Below, piece after piece: positions 1-12,894 of a stretch of DNA of 64,000 bases (within the stretch, counting starts at the first letter, position 1; each line of letters opens with the position of its first letter). The DNA comes from Acanthosoma haemorrhoidale. Taxonomy: Eukaryota; Arthropoda; Insecta; Hemiptera; Acanthosomatidae. The stretch spans positions 87,607,333 to 87,671,332 of the forward strand of contig OV884013.1 in NCBI GenBank assembly GCA_930367205.1. Direction: 5' to 3'. Both the position numbers and the translations under genes were made by a program. The notes below the pieces were generated by a model. It was not told the DNA's origin, searched no databases, and saw only the letters and a program-made list of their open reading frames with translations.

Positions 1-780
1 GGCCTTTGTGATGTCGCCTCCTCCTCTGGTACCGACTGGCGATTCTTCCCCCCTGCTAGTCCTCATTTTGGCGGACTTTGGGAGGCTAGCGTAAAATCGG
101 CAAAGCACCACCTCACGCGCGTCATCGGCGAGCAGCGCCTCACTTACGAGGAATTCCTCACGCTCATCACCCAGGTCGAAGCAATCCTTAACTCTCGTCC
201 GTTTTATCTTCCATCGTCGGATCCATCGGACTTTGAGGCCCTCACTCCGGGCCATTTCTTAATCTTTCGCCCCCTTACTTCACCTCCTGACCATGATGTT
301 ACGTCCGGTCCCGTCAACCATATCGCTCGTTGGCAGTTAGTTCAGCGCTTACAGCAGGACTTCTGGAAGCGCTGGCGCTGTGAGTACCTGCATACTCTGC
401 AGCAGCGAAGCAAATGGTTGCATCCGTCTACGCCCATAGTCCCTGGGACGGTTGTCCTTATTCGCGAAGACCACCTACCTCCACTTAAGTGGTCATTAGG
501 CCGCATTTCGTCGGTATTCCCTGGTTCCGACGCTGTCACCCGTGTGGCTGAAGTCACCACCCCTTCCGGGACAGTTCGCCGCCCTGTGGCGAAACTGTGC
601 CCTCTGCCGTCTCAATCGCCATCTCGTCGTTCATATGTCTTCTGTTACGCCCTCTGTGTTTGTTTTTTTTTCTTTTCAGAAGTGAGACTTCAGGGCGGGC
701 GGCATGTTCGGGCGTACGTGGCTTGCGAGAGTTTTGTAGCGGGGGCGGGTTGTGTGAGATTCATGTCGGCCGTCCGGTAG
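1..780 (+). CDS. BEL/Pao retrotransposon polyprotein, 3' part (integrase end plus C-terminal domain)
   Basis: The frame is open from the first base of the window to a TAG at 778-780, so the start lies outside. Residues about 24-40 carry the BEL/Pao integrase block SPHFGGLWEASVKSAK. The following text (EAILNSRP, then LTPGHFL) is the usual end of the integrase core in this superfamily. Residues about 100-200 match the DUF5641-type C-terminal domain, with W-L-H-P near residue 140 and PLKWSLGRI near residue 163. The recognisable protein ends near base 612. The remaining frame runs through a polypyrimidine-rich stretch and past the apparent LTR start at 705, so the last 25 codons would lie inside the LTR. 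No stop interrupts the visible part, so this copy may be fairly young. Intactness cannot be judged because the upstream gag, RT and most of integrase are not in the window. Confidence 0.85.
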   Translation, partial: GLCDVASSSGTDWRFFPPASPHFGGLWEASVKSAKHHLTRVIGEQRLTYEEFLTLITQVEAILNSRPFYLPSSDPSDFEALTPGHFLIFRPLTSPPDHDVTSGPVNHIARWQLVQRLQQDFWKRWRCEYLHTLQQRSKWLHPSTPIVPGTVVLIREDHLPPLKWSLGRISSVFPGSDAVTRVAEVTTPSGTVRRPVAKLCPLPSQSPSRRSYVFCYALCVCFFFFSEVRLQGGRHVRAYVACESFVAGAGCVRFMSAVR

Positions 781-1245
781 CCCTAGTACTATCGATAGCT
801 GTTAGAACTCGTATCTCGGTGGCCTCCCCCCTCCCTCTCACCTCCCTCCCTCTCACCGCTCTCTCTCTCACTTCTCCGTAAAACTATGAACCAGTCAGTG
901 GTCACTCTTCTGTTGAAATCTTCTTTTTCCATCTGGAGTCATCGGCCAGCGGTGTTATATCGACATTTCCTCAGGTATCATTTAATTATTCCCATTTTCC
1001 TCACCTCCCTTCGTCGACAAAAAACATCGCTTGCGATCCAGCTGCGGCTAGTCATCTTGTGGCAGAACGACCTCGGACTCGGTAAGTTTGTCTTTCAATT
1101 TTCACCTTTTTATTTCCCTGTGGGTGTAAGTCCCAGGCTCTCGGAAAGTTCATCTGCCGTAAATTTTCGAGAGTCGGGTTTACAATTAGCAATTGTATTA
1201 AAACCTAATAGTCAGATCTCTGCATCATCTAATGAATTATACTGA
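705..1245 (+). repeat. Putative 3' LTR of the BEL/Pao element (right limit uncertain)
   Basis: A purine-rich run (CAGGGCGGGCGGCA) ends at 704 and is followed by TGTTCGGGCG. A polypurine tract followed by TG is the expected start of a BEL/Pao LTR. The segment after it is pyrimidine-rich and GC-richer than the flank, with an ATTAAA-like polyadenylation motif near 1196. No second LTR copy is in the window, so the right end is a guess. Local composition falls to the AT-rich background after about 1245. Confidence 0.5.
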
Positions 1246-3283
1246 TGTAATTGAGAATTTTTCTTTTCAAAATCGATCATATTCTAAATTTTAAAATGTA
1301 ATAAAACCAACTAGAGAAAAAGTTGAAAATGGCAGCGAACGAAATATTTCAACTCCAGTGCAGATTTTACATAGCTAATCCCAAACCATTGACATTTAAA
1401 CATTGGATTTTGAAAGTAACTAAACTTTTGTAAGAATTGTATTTGAATAAAATCGAGGACGCCGGGGATTCATAAAGTAAGGGAAGAAAACTTCGGGGGT
1501 TACTCGCATGACTCATATACAAACCATCTTGGTCACTGAATCTTGGAGTTTCAACTAATAAAGTTACAATTACTTATAATAACAAATATATATTAAAACG
1601 GGCCTGGGCTATAATTGACTCTTTTGGGAACCATCTTTCAAAGTTTTTTTACCTTGCCGCCCTTAGATAAAAACTTTAAAATTGTAGTTCAATTGAACTG
1701 ATTTTGCGACCACTTTCGCAGAAAAAAAAGAAACAGAAACCTGGAGAAGGCAGAGCCTCTCTCTTCCGTCTTAGCAATAAAATGCCTAGAATTTCTAAAA
1801 TCTTTATCAGGCGAAAAATAAATTTGAGCACTTTCTGAAACTCGTCAAACTTTTTTCTATTTCTCTTTAGGTGCCACTAGGCGTGACGTCCGACTTCGAT
1901 TAAGTTCTTAAAAGGGAGAAAAAATGTGTACTCCTGTCACACCCTAGTTAGGAACTAACCATAGCACACCCGGATGTGAGAATCAGTCATTTGGTGTCAA
2001 ATTTGTCTCCCTTTGCCGATCCATTAATGACTATAATAAGGGCAGTGATGTTCGCAGATCCAGTAGGCGCCTGGGCTAATGGAGGCGCGGGCCGACGGAA
2101 TAACTGCCGGAGGTGTACAAATTGTTGCCGATAGTTTGTTTGTGTCAGAGCAACAATGAATTGTGACTGGAGATTGCTCCATTTTCGGCCTGAAACCTCG
2201 GCCTAATTGGTCTGAGGGTCTGTTTGCTAGGCCGGTACCCCTCTGTTTACCTTTCCCTCTTACAGGCCGCCCCGTAACAAATCATATATTGTGTTGAGGC
2301 GCCCATTTGCGGCATCGCTTCGGTCTGCTTTGGCCCATCCTTACAGATTTACTTCCTCCGAGACCAGTTCCTTCATGGATGAGTGGCCGCTCACTTTTGT
2401 TCAGTGTAACTTGGTCGTCATAGTTCAGTGATAAAAGGTAAATTAAATTAGTCATGAAGAATTTAGGTTTAATTCGCAGCTTAACATATTCATTCAGTAT
2501 TTTAATTGATTGGGTGGTTACATATGTTTCTATGCAGTTGACTTTTAATCCAGTTATTGATTGATGTATAAGAACATTTTCAATAAACGGAATTCTAAAT
2601 GCAATGTTTTAGTTGATTATTCTATTATAAACTGCAACTTATATATACATATACATATTCAATCCTTTTATACATACTTAGAAAGCATATTCAAATTCAT
2701 CATTGATACGAAATAAATTTTATTTTGCATAAGTTAAAAGAATGTACTGAAATGATAAACAAGAAACATTCATATTGAGAACCAAGTATCATTGACGCTT
2801 CAGATGCTTGTATATGACTATCAGGTGCTCAAGATACTCCACAACTTGACACAGGTAACATTCCGGCAGGCGAAGTCCATGGACTTTCATGAAGCCCTTT
2901 CGTCTTCTCCTGTTCAGAATTGATCACCGTTTCACCTAATGAGCTAAACTCGTATTTTGTGTCTGCCTCCTCAACCACTCCACCCTCTCCTTCATCATAT
3001 AGTTCTTGGGTACCCACAGTTAATGGTAATGATTACTTTGTTAACTGTGTCTCTCCCACAGACTTTATAACCTCTCTAGCACTCCAGCACTTTAGTGAGA
3101 GTAATGCTCCTCTAGTAAGGTCCCGAGGGAATCTTCGTGAAGTTAATAAAATGATGCCTTCCAGTCATCCTGGCTGTCCTCCATACATTGTTTCCCTTAA
3201 AAATTCAGCCTTCTTTTTGGAAAAAAGTTTTAGCACAGCTCTTAAAAAAAAAAAGACTAGTTCAATCCTAAATCTCCAAATTT
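1246..3283. other. AT-rich stretch without a supported gene
   Basis: I see no conserved protein motif on either strand. A GC-richer patch at about 2040-2340 contains no convincing frame. A frame open at 2920-3369 (+) has no recognisable domain, and its end overlaps the non-LTR fragment that follows. Confidence 0.5.
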
Positions 3284-3562
3284 TCCTCTCCTTCCATGCA
3301 CAATATTTCCTCGGCCCATTCCTTTTTCAAACCGTCCACTCAAGCCTACCCCCCTCTATTTTAAATTAATATTTAATATTTTACAGTTCAAAACCTCATT
3401 CCGCTCCCGGTACACAAGATCCCGTCTCTTTATACCCCTACCCACAATAGCATACGATTTGTCCTTCCTTGCTCCTTTACTATCCCTGGAATTGTTTACA
3501 TCCAAACACCGTTACGAACTTTTAAAGCTCTCCTGTTCCTTCATCTCACTATCCAACGGAAC
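3284..3562 (+). mobile_element. Non-LTR retrotransposon fragment, copy A (pair with 44700-44970)
   Basis: This segment is a diverged copy of the minus-strand sequence at 44700-44970. Shared blocks include GCACAATATTTCCTC, CATTCCTTTTTCAAACC, AATATTTTACAG followed by AAAACCTC, and CCTTCCTTGCTC. The pair also shares a terminal block around GTTACGAAC and CTCACTATCCAA. Copy B can be read as the C-terminal end of a non-LTR reverse transcriptase (pattern LPP-N-I-R, SL-TFK). Copy A has an extra insertion of about 30 bases near 3345 and is not open in one frame. It is too short to name the clade. Confidence 0.6.
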
Positions 3563-5640
3563 GTAAAAGTTACATTCATTATAATTCTGACATTTATTTT
3601 AGTAATTAATACTTTTATTTAATTTTTTACTATATATAGATAGATGCTAGTTGCCAGTTTGTATCTGTCTTTCTTGTTTTATTTTGTATTAATTAACCAC
3701 CCTTACGGGCAACGGCTAACTAGTCGCTTATATGTAAGGACAAATCAGCTACAATTGTCTATTTTACCAGTCAAAGTTAAATTCAATTTAAAAACATGGC
3801 TCATCGCTCGCATAACAAAGCAATAGTGAATAGTCTATCTGGGTGAAGCATTTTTTAATCGGAGTGACGTGATGATTGGATTGAGTTAGTTGGATTGAGA
3901 TTTTTCTTCACTTTAATTGAAAAATATTCAACTTTGCATATTGGTGGTTACCGACTTCAATTTGAATATAAATATTTCAACTTTTCTTTATTAAAAAATT
4001 CGTTTAAAATTTCGTTGATCCAATTTAATTTGAAATTTTTTATTTATTTGAAAGTTGGTTTTAGTAAAAGTATTACATATTTTATCGTGCATGAGTAAAG
4101 TAAAGATGGACTAGTATCTTGTATACTGTTTGACACTTTATGACAAACTCTTCAGAATCGTTTATAATGAATAGTCAATTTATAAAAAGAACCTCACCAG
4201 ATTGCTTACCTTGACCTAGAGCTGTCGAACAACTGTTGCGTAAGACAAAGACCCACCCCTACAGCGCCATGTCTAGGCTAATGTGAACCGTACCTAATGT
4301 GCCATGAATGAGTCCAGAAATTTTAACTTGGTAGTTCTGGCAGTCAGAGTTCTGTTACTCATTATGTTATAATAATTTTTATATGTCATACGTACAATTT
4401 GAAATGAAAAGCTTCCAAAAAATAACTTATTGATGGCTGTTATTTTTGTGAGTTTATAAACGAATTTTTATTTAAGTATATAGTAAGTATATAAGTAAGT
4501 ATATCTCACGAGATATACAGTTGTATATAATTTGCACTAGGTTGGAACAATCGGATACTCTACTGAACTAATATCACCCATAGCTCTCAGTTACTTTAAT
4601 TCTATTGATTCCAAAATTCAAGTTCACATAGAAAACCCTTCATTATGGCCACGCATCACATTTTCCGCAAGAGCTGCATATTATTTGATATATTGTGCGT
4701 TCGTCGTAGATATATGATGGGAAGAATTTGTTGGGAGATGAAAGAATATTTTTCACCTAGCGTCAATTTATTAATGGAAAATGATGCGTTAGGCACTAAC
4801 ATATTTGATGAAAACCTAACAATTCTGTATCATCGACGTAAGCCGAAACTCATCAGCTCATTCGCATTATTTAATGTCCCGACAACCTATGGCCTAGGTG
4901 GCCAAACCATGGCGCATGCGCCAAACGTGGCGCATTGGATGATTACAAGTGGCGCTTTGAGGCTTTGCATTGAACTCTGAATAGATTAATATTCAAAAGC
5001 AGCTACGCGAAGCAACAAGTGAAAAGCTTGAAGTTGGCTTACCTTCAACTTTGGCTTAAGTTAGCTGTTAGGGTGTTCATAGCTACCGATGTAAACAAAC
5101 AAAGTGCATGTGGCTAGATCTGCAATAATGAAGACACATAAATACATATATCTCATATACATACTTGAACTCTGGGCTTATGCTCACAGCATATGTATGG
5201 GGATTGGGGATAGATATGAGATCTCTTATGTTTGCCTGTCCGTAGCTCTATAATCCCAATCGGTTTTGTGTTTTTATTGCACCAGCGCGGGGCATCGCAT
5301 CTTGTGACCGCGCATGTTCCAATCACAATTTCATGTGCGGTTGGAAAGCTTCAATGAAACCAAAGCCGATACAATACATTACGTTTCCACCTTCAGTTCT
5401 GACTGGTGTTGAGTTTTGCAGCAGAATTTTTTGCAAGAGCGTTTTGTATGTTTGTGTTTTATTTTATTTTGTGTGATACGAGGCCTGTAACTATTTGTTT
5501 ATAATTCTCACTTTGTGCACAATCACGCGAATTTTTAAGAACCTTAATATTTCAGCTGTAAGCTGAAACATTTGAGGCGCAATGGAAGGCTCTCACAAAT
5601 TTTCTTTTAAATCGGAGTGGATTTGCTAATGTTAAATTAA
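3563..5640. other. Mostly AT-rich stretch; possible 5' flank of the hAT element
   Basis: No gene is supported. A 111-codon frame at 4645-4980 (+) has no recognisable domain. A GC-richer, palindromic patch at about 4885-4960, with repeated GGCGCAT/ATGCGCC words, resembles a short segment near 7880-7890 beyond the hAT pseudogene. It could be one terminus of that element, but I could not establish true terminal inverted repeats or an 8-bp target duplication. Confidence 0.35.
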
Positions 5641-5649
5641 GCCAAATTT

Positions 5650-7465
5650 TTGTGCTTTTCTATGTTTTTTAAATTACTTTTATTCAATACAGTGCCAAAT
5701 AAAATTCCCAAGAGGAGCGCAGAAAGTGAATTTAATGAACAGTTGGAAAATGAATTATTATTTGTAGCAAATTCGTCAGGAAAACCGTTTTGCATTGTTC
5801 GTGAAAGTACTTTTTCACATAACAGAAGGCATGATCTTAATAGGCATTATAAAAAACAGCATCAGACGTACATAGAAGAAAAAATGTAGTTTGTTCTTGG
5901 GCCTGAGTTGCGAAAAGAATATGTGACTAGGAAAAAGGAAGAAATCAAAAGAAGACAAAATATATTTGCTAATGTACGTTGTGAAAACCTAGCAATCTCA
6001 TATGCTTTAACATTGGCGAAAAAAAAGGAACCTTTTTCTGCTGGAGAAGAAATTGTTAAGCCTTGTCTCCAAATATTTGCACGCCATCTTAATAACAAAT
6101 GTATTGAAAGGAAAGCAGACGATATTGCTATATCAAGGCAGACAGTTATGAGGAGTATCGAGGAACTCTCTCAGGATGTATCCCAGCAGTTTGAAGACCT
6201 TGTCCATTCTTGTACTTTCTTCTCTCCAGCTTTGGATGAATCAACGGCCGTAGCTGATGTTGCACAGTTAACCATTTTTATAAGAGGAATTGATAATAAT
6301 TTTAATATTTTTGAAGGACTTGCCAGTTTGGAGTCATTGTGTGGTAAAACAAGAGGATCAGACATATTTGAAAAAGTAAAATCATGCCTAGAAAATCTAA
6401 AATTAGATTGTAGCAAACTCATCACTGACGGAGCGCCATCAATGATAGGTAAAGTCAATGGCACTGTAACTTTCCTTGAAAATTTTTTAAATCGTCCTAT
6501 ACTAAAATATCATTGTTATATACATCAAGAGGCACTATGTGCCAAAACTTTAAATACGAAACCGGTAATGAAACCGGCGTAAAAGCAGACGCGAATTCAG
6601 AGAGTATAGTGAATTGTTAGATTTGGAATATGGTGATCTTATACTTCATTATGAAGTGCACTGGCTTTCTAGAGGCCAGGTTCTGAGCAGATTTTGGGAA
6701 TTGAGAAATGCTGTTTCTAGTGTTTTAGAAGAGAAAAATGAACTAACTGATGAAAGAACTCTATTGATTGACAACAACTGGCTATTTGATTTGGCATTTT
6801 TAGTTGATATTACTAGCCATCTCAATGATCTAAATTTAAAACTACTAGGCAAGAATAAATTATTTCCTAGCTTAGTGAATAACATCAGTTCATTTGAAAT
6901 TAAATTAAAACTGTTCATCTCTCAGTTAGAAAATGAGGATTTGAGTAAATTTCCATGATTGAAAGAGCAGAGTGAATGTGCTAAGAATAATAGAAATTTG
7001 ATCAAATATATTGAAAAAATCAAGACATTGCAAGGAACATTTGAAAGTCGTTTTCAAGATTTTGCTAAAGAAGAAAACTGCATTCTCGCCTTTACAAATC
7101 CATTCACCCTTAGTGAACAAAACATAATGCAGATGCCTAGTAACATACAAATGGAACTGATTGATTTAAAAACAAAATTTAATGAGCTTTTACCAAATCA
7201 AAATGCTTCTGAGGTAATTAATTTCTGGCATTCATTATCATGTGAACAATTCTCACAGTACCTAAGGAAGTTTCCAATAAGCTATATATGTAGCTTTGGA
7301 ACGACATGCGAACAAGCATTTTCATCAATGAAATTGATTAAAAGCAAAACACGGTCGTGAATGACGGATTGAAATTTGAAGAATTCTCTGCAGCTCTCAA
7401 TGACGAATTTGACACCGAACATTAAAGAACTAGCCAAATCCAAACAGGCTCAAAAAGTTCACTAA
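5650..7465 (+). pseudogene. hAT-superfamily transposase (ZBED/GTF2IRD2-like), decayed
   Basis: The catalytic first Asp region is visible as ALDEST (about 6230). The second block is ITDGAPSM (about 6420-6445), followed by the family motif YIHQEALCAK (about 6520-6545). After a shift of frame, LEYGDLILHYEVHWLSRGQV (6620-6680) continues the domain. The C-terminal hAT dimerisation end is EQAFSSMKLIKS (7310-7345), and NLTPNIKELAKSKQ runs to a natural TAA at 7463-7465. The N-terminus has a degenerate BED-like finger in which the second Cys is an Arg (FCIVRESTF, then H-H). Damage: in-frame TAG at 5887, stop at 6580 with a small deletion and frame change before 6614, TGA at 6956, and two TGA codons at 7358 and 7370. 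Similar proteins have also been domesticated in animals, but this copy cannot make a full protein. Confidence 0.85.
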
Positions 7466-9518
7466 TAGTAAATAATGTTTGTGTGCTGTAATAGTCATTA
7501 TTTTACATACAATAATTAAATTATTTTAAAAGTTAATTATGACTTTTATATTACTTCTATTCATCAAGCAAAGACAACAAGCAGATCAAAGTTCCAAGCT
7601 GATCTCGCTTTAAGTGGCAACAATTACGGTTCAGACGGCCAGATTTCGCCAAACGAGACTCTCACGACCATCATGAAATGTTAACCCTTTCGTACAGGAG
7701 ACCAATTCTGACTATTGTAGATTGTCATTAAACTGTTTCATTAAACTGGGCGTGAACTAATTTAACTGCGTTATTAAGTTATTCCTTCTCCTCTCCTAAG
7801 CGAAGTATATTTCATTCTTATCTCTATTTACCTAAGTGGTAGGTAAGAACGTAAGAAGGTATAAGAAGTGTTCGAGTTATTTGGCGCATCTGCACTCGCC
7901 TATCAACCTAATTGGCGGATGGCATGCACACCCCTATAGCATACTAATATCACATATTAGTACATACAAAATACTATAACATAATTATGTGATTATCTTT
8001 TATACCATTCTCCGTGACACGATAGTTACAGTTGTAATGGAAGCATTTTGATAGTCTTTGAACTTTATGAACAATTGGTTGCCCTCTTGTCGTCGCTTTG
8101 AACTGGATTTGACTGTTTGTAGTAGGTTTTATTCTGCCCCCTTGTCTGTTGGTGCTCGGACTTCAGATCTGCCTCCTCTCAATAACATATTCCGAGCAAC
8201 GATGTTAGAAATACCTGCGCGCCATTATTTAACAGGGTAAAAGCTAAGAGATCATGAGTAAGTACACAAAAAAAAAAAAACTTCTGTCACTTCTTCAAGA
8301 GGTGTTACGCAATATATATTTTTTTCTGTCAGACGCAACGATCCTCCGCTTGACGTCTTGCCATGTAACAGGTCCCGAGAAATTTTATTAATAATTGGAA
8401 CGTCAAGTACTCTAATTTTATTTTTTTCTCAGGCAGGTATCATTTACCAAGTATTTTCTCACCAAAGGATGTTAATTATTTCTTGATGTTAATGAGCGGT
8501 AGCTTGAAGTTACCTAAGTATATTGCAAGCAAATCTGTTATTTCCTTTATTTAACATTAATACTAAGTCTTATTCTGTTTTCTGGGTAATACTTCGGGTA
8601 AGCATTCAGTCAAAGATTCCTTTATTTTTATGAGAGTTTCTTAAGAGGTTCTTAGATTTAAGTTACACAACCATTTATTAAATTTTGTTTAAGCGATGTT
8701 TACGTAACCTCTTTTACCGTGTAAGTCTATCGTTTTTTTTAAACTACTCCTTAATTGATGATATGAGTATAAATGTCTATTATTAATTAATAATTGCGAA
8801 ATCTATGCGACGATAGGATCTAAAGACGCCAGATATCCCATTGAAGGCGCCTATAGTGATCACGACATGTGGGTAAATGAAGACGTTATCCCGGCGTGAG
8901 TGAGGACGTGTGAGTGAGGACGTGTGAGTGAGATAGAGCGGATAAGTCGATCGTCAGTCGAATATGTCGATTCATTCATTAATTGCCGGTTGTGTTTAGG
9001 AGATGTCTATTAGTTGTTGAGTTGCCGAAGCTTGTATCAGATCTAGTCACCCGGAGATCTGTGAGTAGATACTATCTAAGCACGCGTCTCGGGCAGGTGT
9101 GCGTGTGTGTGCTGTTGTAGTCAGTTTGTACACCTACCTATTATATTCTTATGAGGGAATTCCCACCTATCTACTATAACCGAAAATGATGATTATTTAT
9201 ATTCATGAATGATTTTAGTACAGCCGAGTTTACGCGTTAGAAAACGACGGTTTCATACTTTTTTTTTAATTTTGAGCTGGGCCACCATAGGGATTGGTTA
9301 ACTCACCGCATTTTTTCAATGTTTATACTAACGATGTACCGATATACTAAATGTACTTTTAGAAAAATAAAGTATAGATTATAACAATGCACAAAAATAC
9401 GATGTCATTAAAAATAAAAAATAATTCAATAGTGGAAAAAAATGCCGAGACTATTGATCCTTGTATTAAAAAGTAAATAAATTGCACTGTAAACGTGAAT
9501 CGCCAAGGGACGCATTGG
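7466..9518. other. AT-rich stretch without a supported gene
   Basis: No coding or RNA feature is supported. A small direct repeat (GTGAGTGAGGACGT, nearly three times) lies at about 8896-8931. A 60-codon frame at 8058-8240 has no recognisable domain. Confidence 0.45.
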
Positions 9519-10395
9519 TGAGGTATGACTGACTGTACGTGGTTTGTCACTATGACTGACTGTGTGTCGTTTGTTCAGTATGGCTGTTTGTATGTTGTTT
9601 GTTCAGTATGACTGAATGTATGTCGTTTGTTCAGTATGACTGACTGTGTGTCGTTTGTTCAGTATGACTGACTGTGTGTCGTTTGTTCAGTATGACTATT
9701 TGTATGTGGTTCGTCAGTATGACTGAATGTATGTCGTTTGTTCAGTATGACTGTTTGTCTGTGGTTTGTTCAGTATGACTGTTTGTATGTTGTTTGTTCA
9801 GTATCACTGTCTGTATGTGGTTGGTTCTGTATGGCTGTTTGTATGTTGTTTGTTCAGTAAGACTGGATGTATGTCGTTTGTTCAGTATCACTGTCTGTAT
9901 GTGGTATGTTCAGTATGACTGACTGTGTGTCGTTTGTTCAGTATGGCTGTTTGTATGTTGTTTGTTTAGTATGACTGAATGTATGTCGTTTGTTCAGTAT
10001 GACTGACTGTGTGTCGTTTGTTCTGTATGACTGACTGTGTGTCGTTTGTTCAGTACGACTGTTTGTATGCGGTTTGTTCAGAATGACTGAATGTATGTGG
10101 TTGGTTCTGTATGGCTGTTTGTATGTTGTTTGTTCAGTAAGACTGGATGTATGTCGTTTGTTCAGTATCACTGTCTGTATGTGGTATGTTCAGTATGACT
10201 GACTGTGTGTCGTTTGTTCAGTATGGCTGTTTGTATGTTGTTTGTTTAGTATGACTGAATGTATGTCGTTTGTTCAGTATGACTGACTGTGTGTCGTTTG
10301 TTCTGTATGACTGACTGTGTGTCGTTTGTTCAGTACGACTGTTTGTATGCGGTTTGTTCAGAATGACTGAATGTATGTCGTTTGTTCAGTATGAT
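9519..10395. repeat. 28-bp minisatellite, about 31 units, with 280-bp higher-order duplication
   Basis: The unit is about 28 bp, typically TATGACTGACTGTGTGTCGT followed by TTGTTCAG. Units differ at a few sites (ACTGAATGTATG, GGCTGTTTGTAT, CACTGTCTGTAT), so variants can be tracked. Variant strings repeat with an offset of exactly 280 bp: GACTGGATGT occurs at 9861 and 10141, and GTATGTGGTTGGTTCTGT at 9813 and 10093. The array therefore includes a ten-unit block duplicated as a whole. Frames across the array are open only because the unit is simple, and I do not call them genes. Confidence 0.9.
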
Positions 10396-12894
10396 AAGCA
10401 GCTCATCAAACATGCAACAACTTAATGAGCGCGTACGAGCTCAGAGCTAGAAATAATCAAAGATTTCAGACAATAGAAAAAGAAGAAGACAAGTGGCCTA
10501 GACAAAGAAGGGCTGAAGTTGCACGTGTCTCCGGCATATGGCAACCACCGGAGATTATATGGCCAATCCTTCTACCAAAAAAACAAATTAATCTCAGGTA
10601 AAGTTATTTGGACCAGTGTGAGGTAGCCAAGTAGTCAGCATTACTACAGCTGCAAATACATCAAGAATATTCTTAGCAACATCATTTCAAGTGAAATCCG
10701 TGTTAGCTATGTCGTGTTCAAGTGTCTTTACAACGAGTAATATCAATACGCTCCAATTAACCAAGTTAAATCATTTTTCCTATAAAAAGTTGACGGTTTC
10801 TGCAATGGGGTCGTTGAAAAATAATTTTGGAATAAGGCTTATAGTCTTAATTATTTGTTATTATTATTTATTAATATTCAATTAATCAACGTTTCACATT
10901 TTTTGAAAGTAACTCTTGTCAAATTATCTTTTTCAGATGAGATTTAGTAGGTTATTTTGAAGTCATTTATTGACTAGTAAATTTGGATGTTAATTTATTG
11001 TATTGTGTAATTTCCTGGGAAATGTGAAACAATTTTTATGGAACAGATACCAAGCCAACATTCGAAAGTTAAAATTATTGAATTCACTTGGTAATTAAAT
11101 TTTTCATCGCCGAATTGGCAACTTCCTGATATAGTTAACGAGCTATTAAATTAACTAATGATCAACTAGATAAACCAATATCAACATAAATATAAAACTT
11201 TTGGGAAAACAGATTATTACATTGAGTGACATTACGTAGACTAGACCAAAACTGATATATTACCCTAGAAAATGATATATATAAATATTTTTTTATTCAA
11301 ATTTATTGCTTAACAATTGTGACTAGCATAACAACAGGCAATTATGTAAATATCTGACATGAAGGCAGATGACATCCCTCCAAGGAGTAGGACCACCCCT
11401 AAATTCATGAAGCTAATTTGGAAGGTATCTTATAGTTATTAATTTAGAAGAACTCATTGAATCATATATCAATGAAATAATATAGTAAAATACTAATTCT
11501 AAATTAAATTTTAAATTGTTATTTTCTTTACTTAAAAAAACAACAACTAAAACACCACTACAAATAGACAAATTCAAAAGGTCCAGAAAAAGAAATTAAA
11601 AGTGGCTTTGCACAGGGAAAATAGTATAATAAAGTTACATTAGAACCAGTGATAAATTTAAGAATTCTGTACTGTAGGCAGAAGCTGCTATAACAGTGCG
11701 CCAATTAAATCTGGTTGATAATAATACAACAGGAATGGATTATACAGACTGTGACAGGAGGCTTAAACATATCAATGTACGTGATTTGCTTGATAAAAAT
11801 TTACACAAGGCAATTATGAACCGACACAACATTTTTTTGTTACTTACATAAGTAGTCTGCACAAACAGAAATACAAAAAGATTTCAAACAAAAACCTCTC
11901 CTGTTGGGCTCAAAAATTAGTTGCAAAAAAATTATCTTAATCGACTAATTTTAGGGGTGAATTCGGAAGTACTCACGAACAGTTTTAGAGAAGGTTTCTT
12001 CAATCATATGCTTTGAAGATTTCAACCGTAACAGGCATAATTATGCAACTGTTTATGACGCATTTGGCAAGGCCGAGAGTCTTGAAAAGATGCAGCGAGG
12101 GCCAGGCATTAAGACGTACGCCGTCAGGGAGCAGAGGCCTGCACTGTTTTCGAGATGCACTCCTCCATATATCAACCCCTGACATCTCAATTCCAGTCGA
12201 CCGGCCAATACTTTTTTACCAACTCTACTAATGGCGCAATCTTTTTTTTTCTTCGTGCTAATAGATATAGCCAGGGTGGGCTACAATTGCCTCTTGGCTA
12301 AAAAAAACTATTTCGGAAGTCAAACCCCAAATCGCTCCTTAATCGTTAAATACCATTCACTGGAAATAGTTTCCTTAATTTTTTTTTTTATGAGAGAGGG
12401 TGTTAGAAATATCTTAGGGGAAGTATTTTTTTTTTTTTTTTATTTGCTTAAGATCATTATGTTTTTATTGGTCAGAAATTAAACGATTAATTCATAGGTG
12501 GTTAAGTTTAATGCTACTGTAGTACCATGTAACTTCAACAGATAAAAAGAAAAATCTTATTACAGTATAAATAAGGTAGTGTATGAATTCGATTCAGAAG
12601 GAAGGAGAAACAAAATGATATGCAGACGAAAGGTAAACTTCTAAATCTTATTAATATACGTATAATATATATTTACTCTAATAAATAAATATACTCGTAT
12701 ATATATCAACCGTTCTCACTAAAGTTTCTCATTTTAAAGTGATTATTATTTTAATATTTATATATTTTTTGTGACTCTACGATCTAAGGTGGTGTTAACC
12801 TTCACCTTGAAATAAAGAGTTTAAAAAAAATACAAAATAGAAGGCTTGGCCTGAAGTTTTAAATCCAGCACTGAAGTACAGCCAATAATGTTTA
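10396..12894. other. AT-rich stretch without a supported gene
   Basis: Many poly-T and poly-A tracts are present, for example at 12238-12250 and 12427-12440. A GC-richer patch at 12060-12190 is open for 60-70 codons on both strands but carries no domain I recognise. Confidence 0.45.

Noticed and set aside
5862..6464. Minus-strand frames over the hAT pseudogene
   Set aside because: They are antisense to clear transposase motifs on the plus strand.
9938..10171. 77-codon minus-strand frame with repeated peptide
   Set aside because: It is a by-product of the 28-bp minisatellite; three units restore the frame, so long frames are expected without any gene.
9519..10395. CRISPR array
   Set aside because: The repeat is head-to-tail without unique spacers, in a eukaryotic context with no cas genes.
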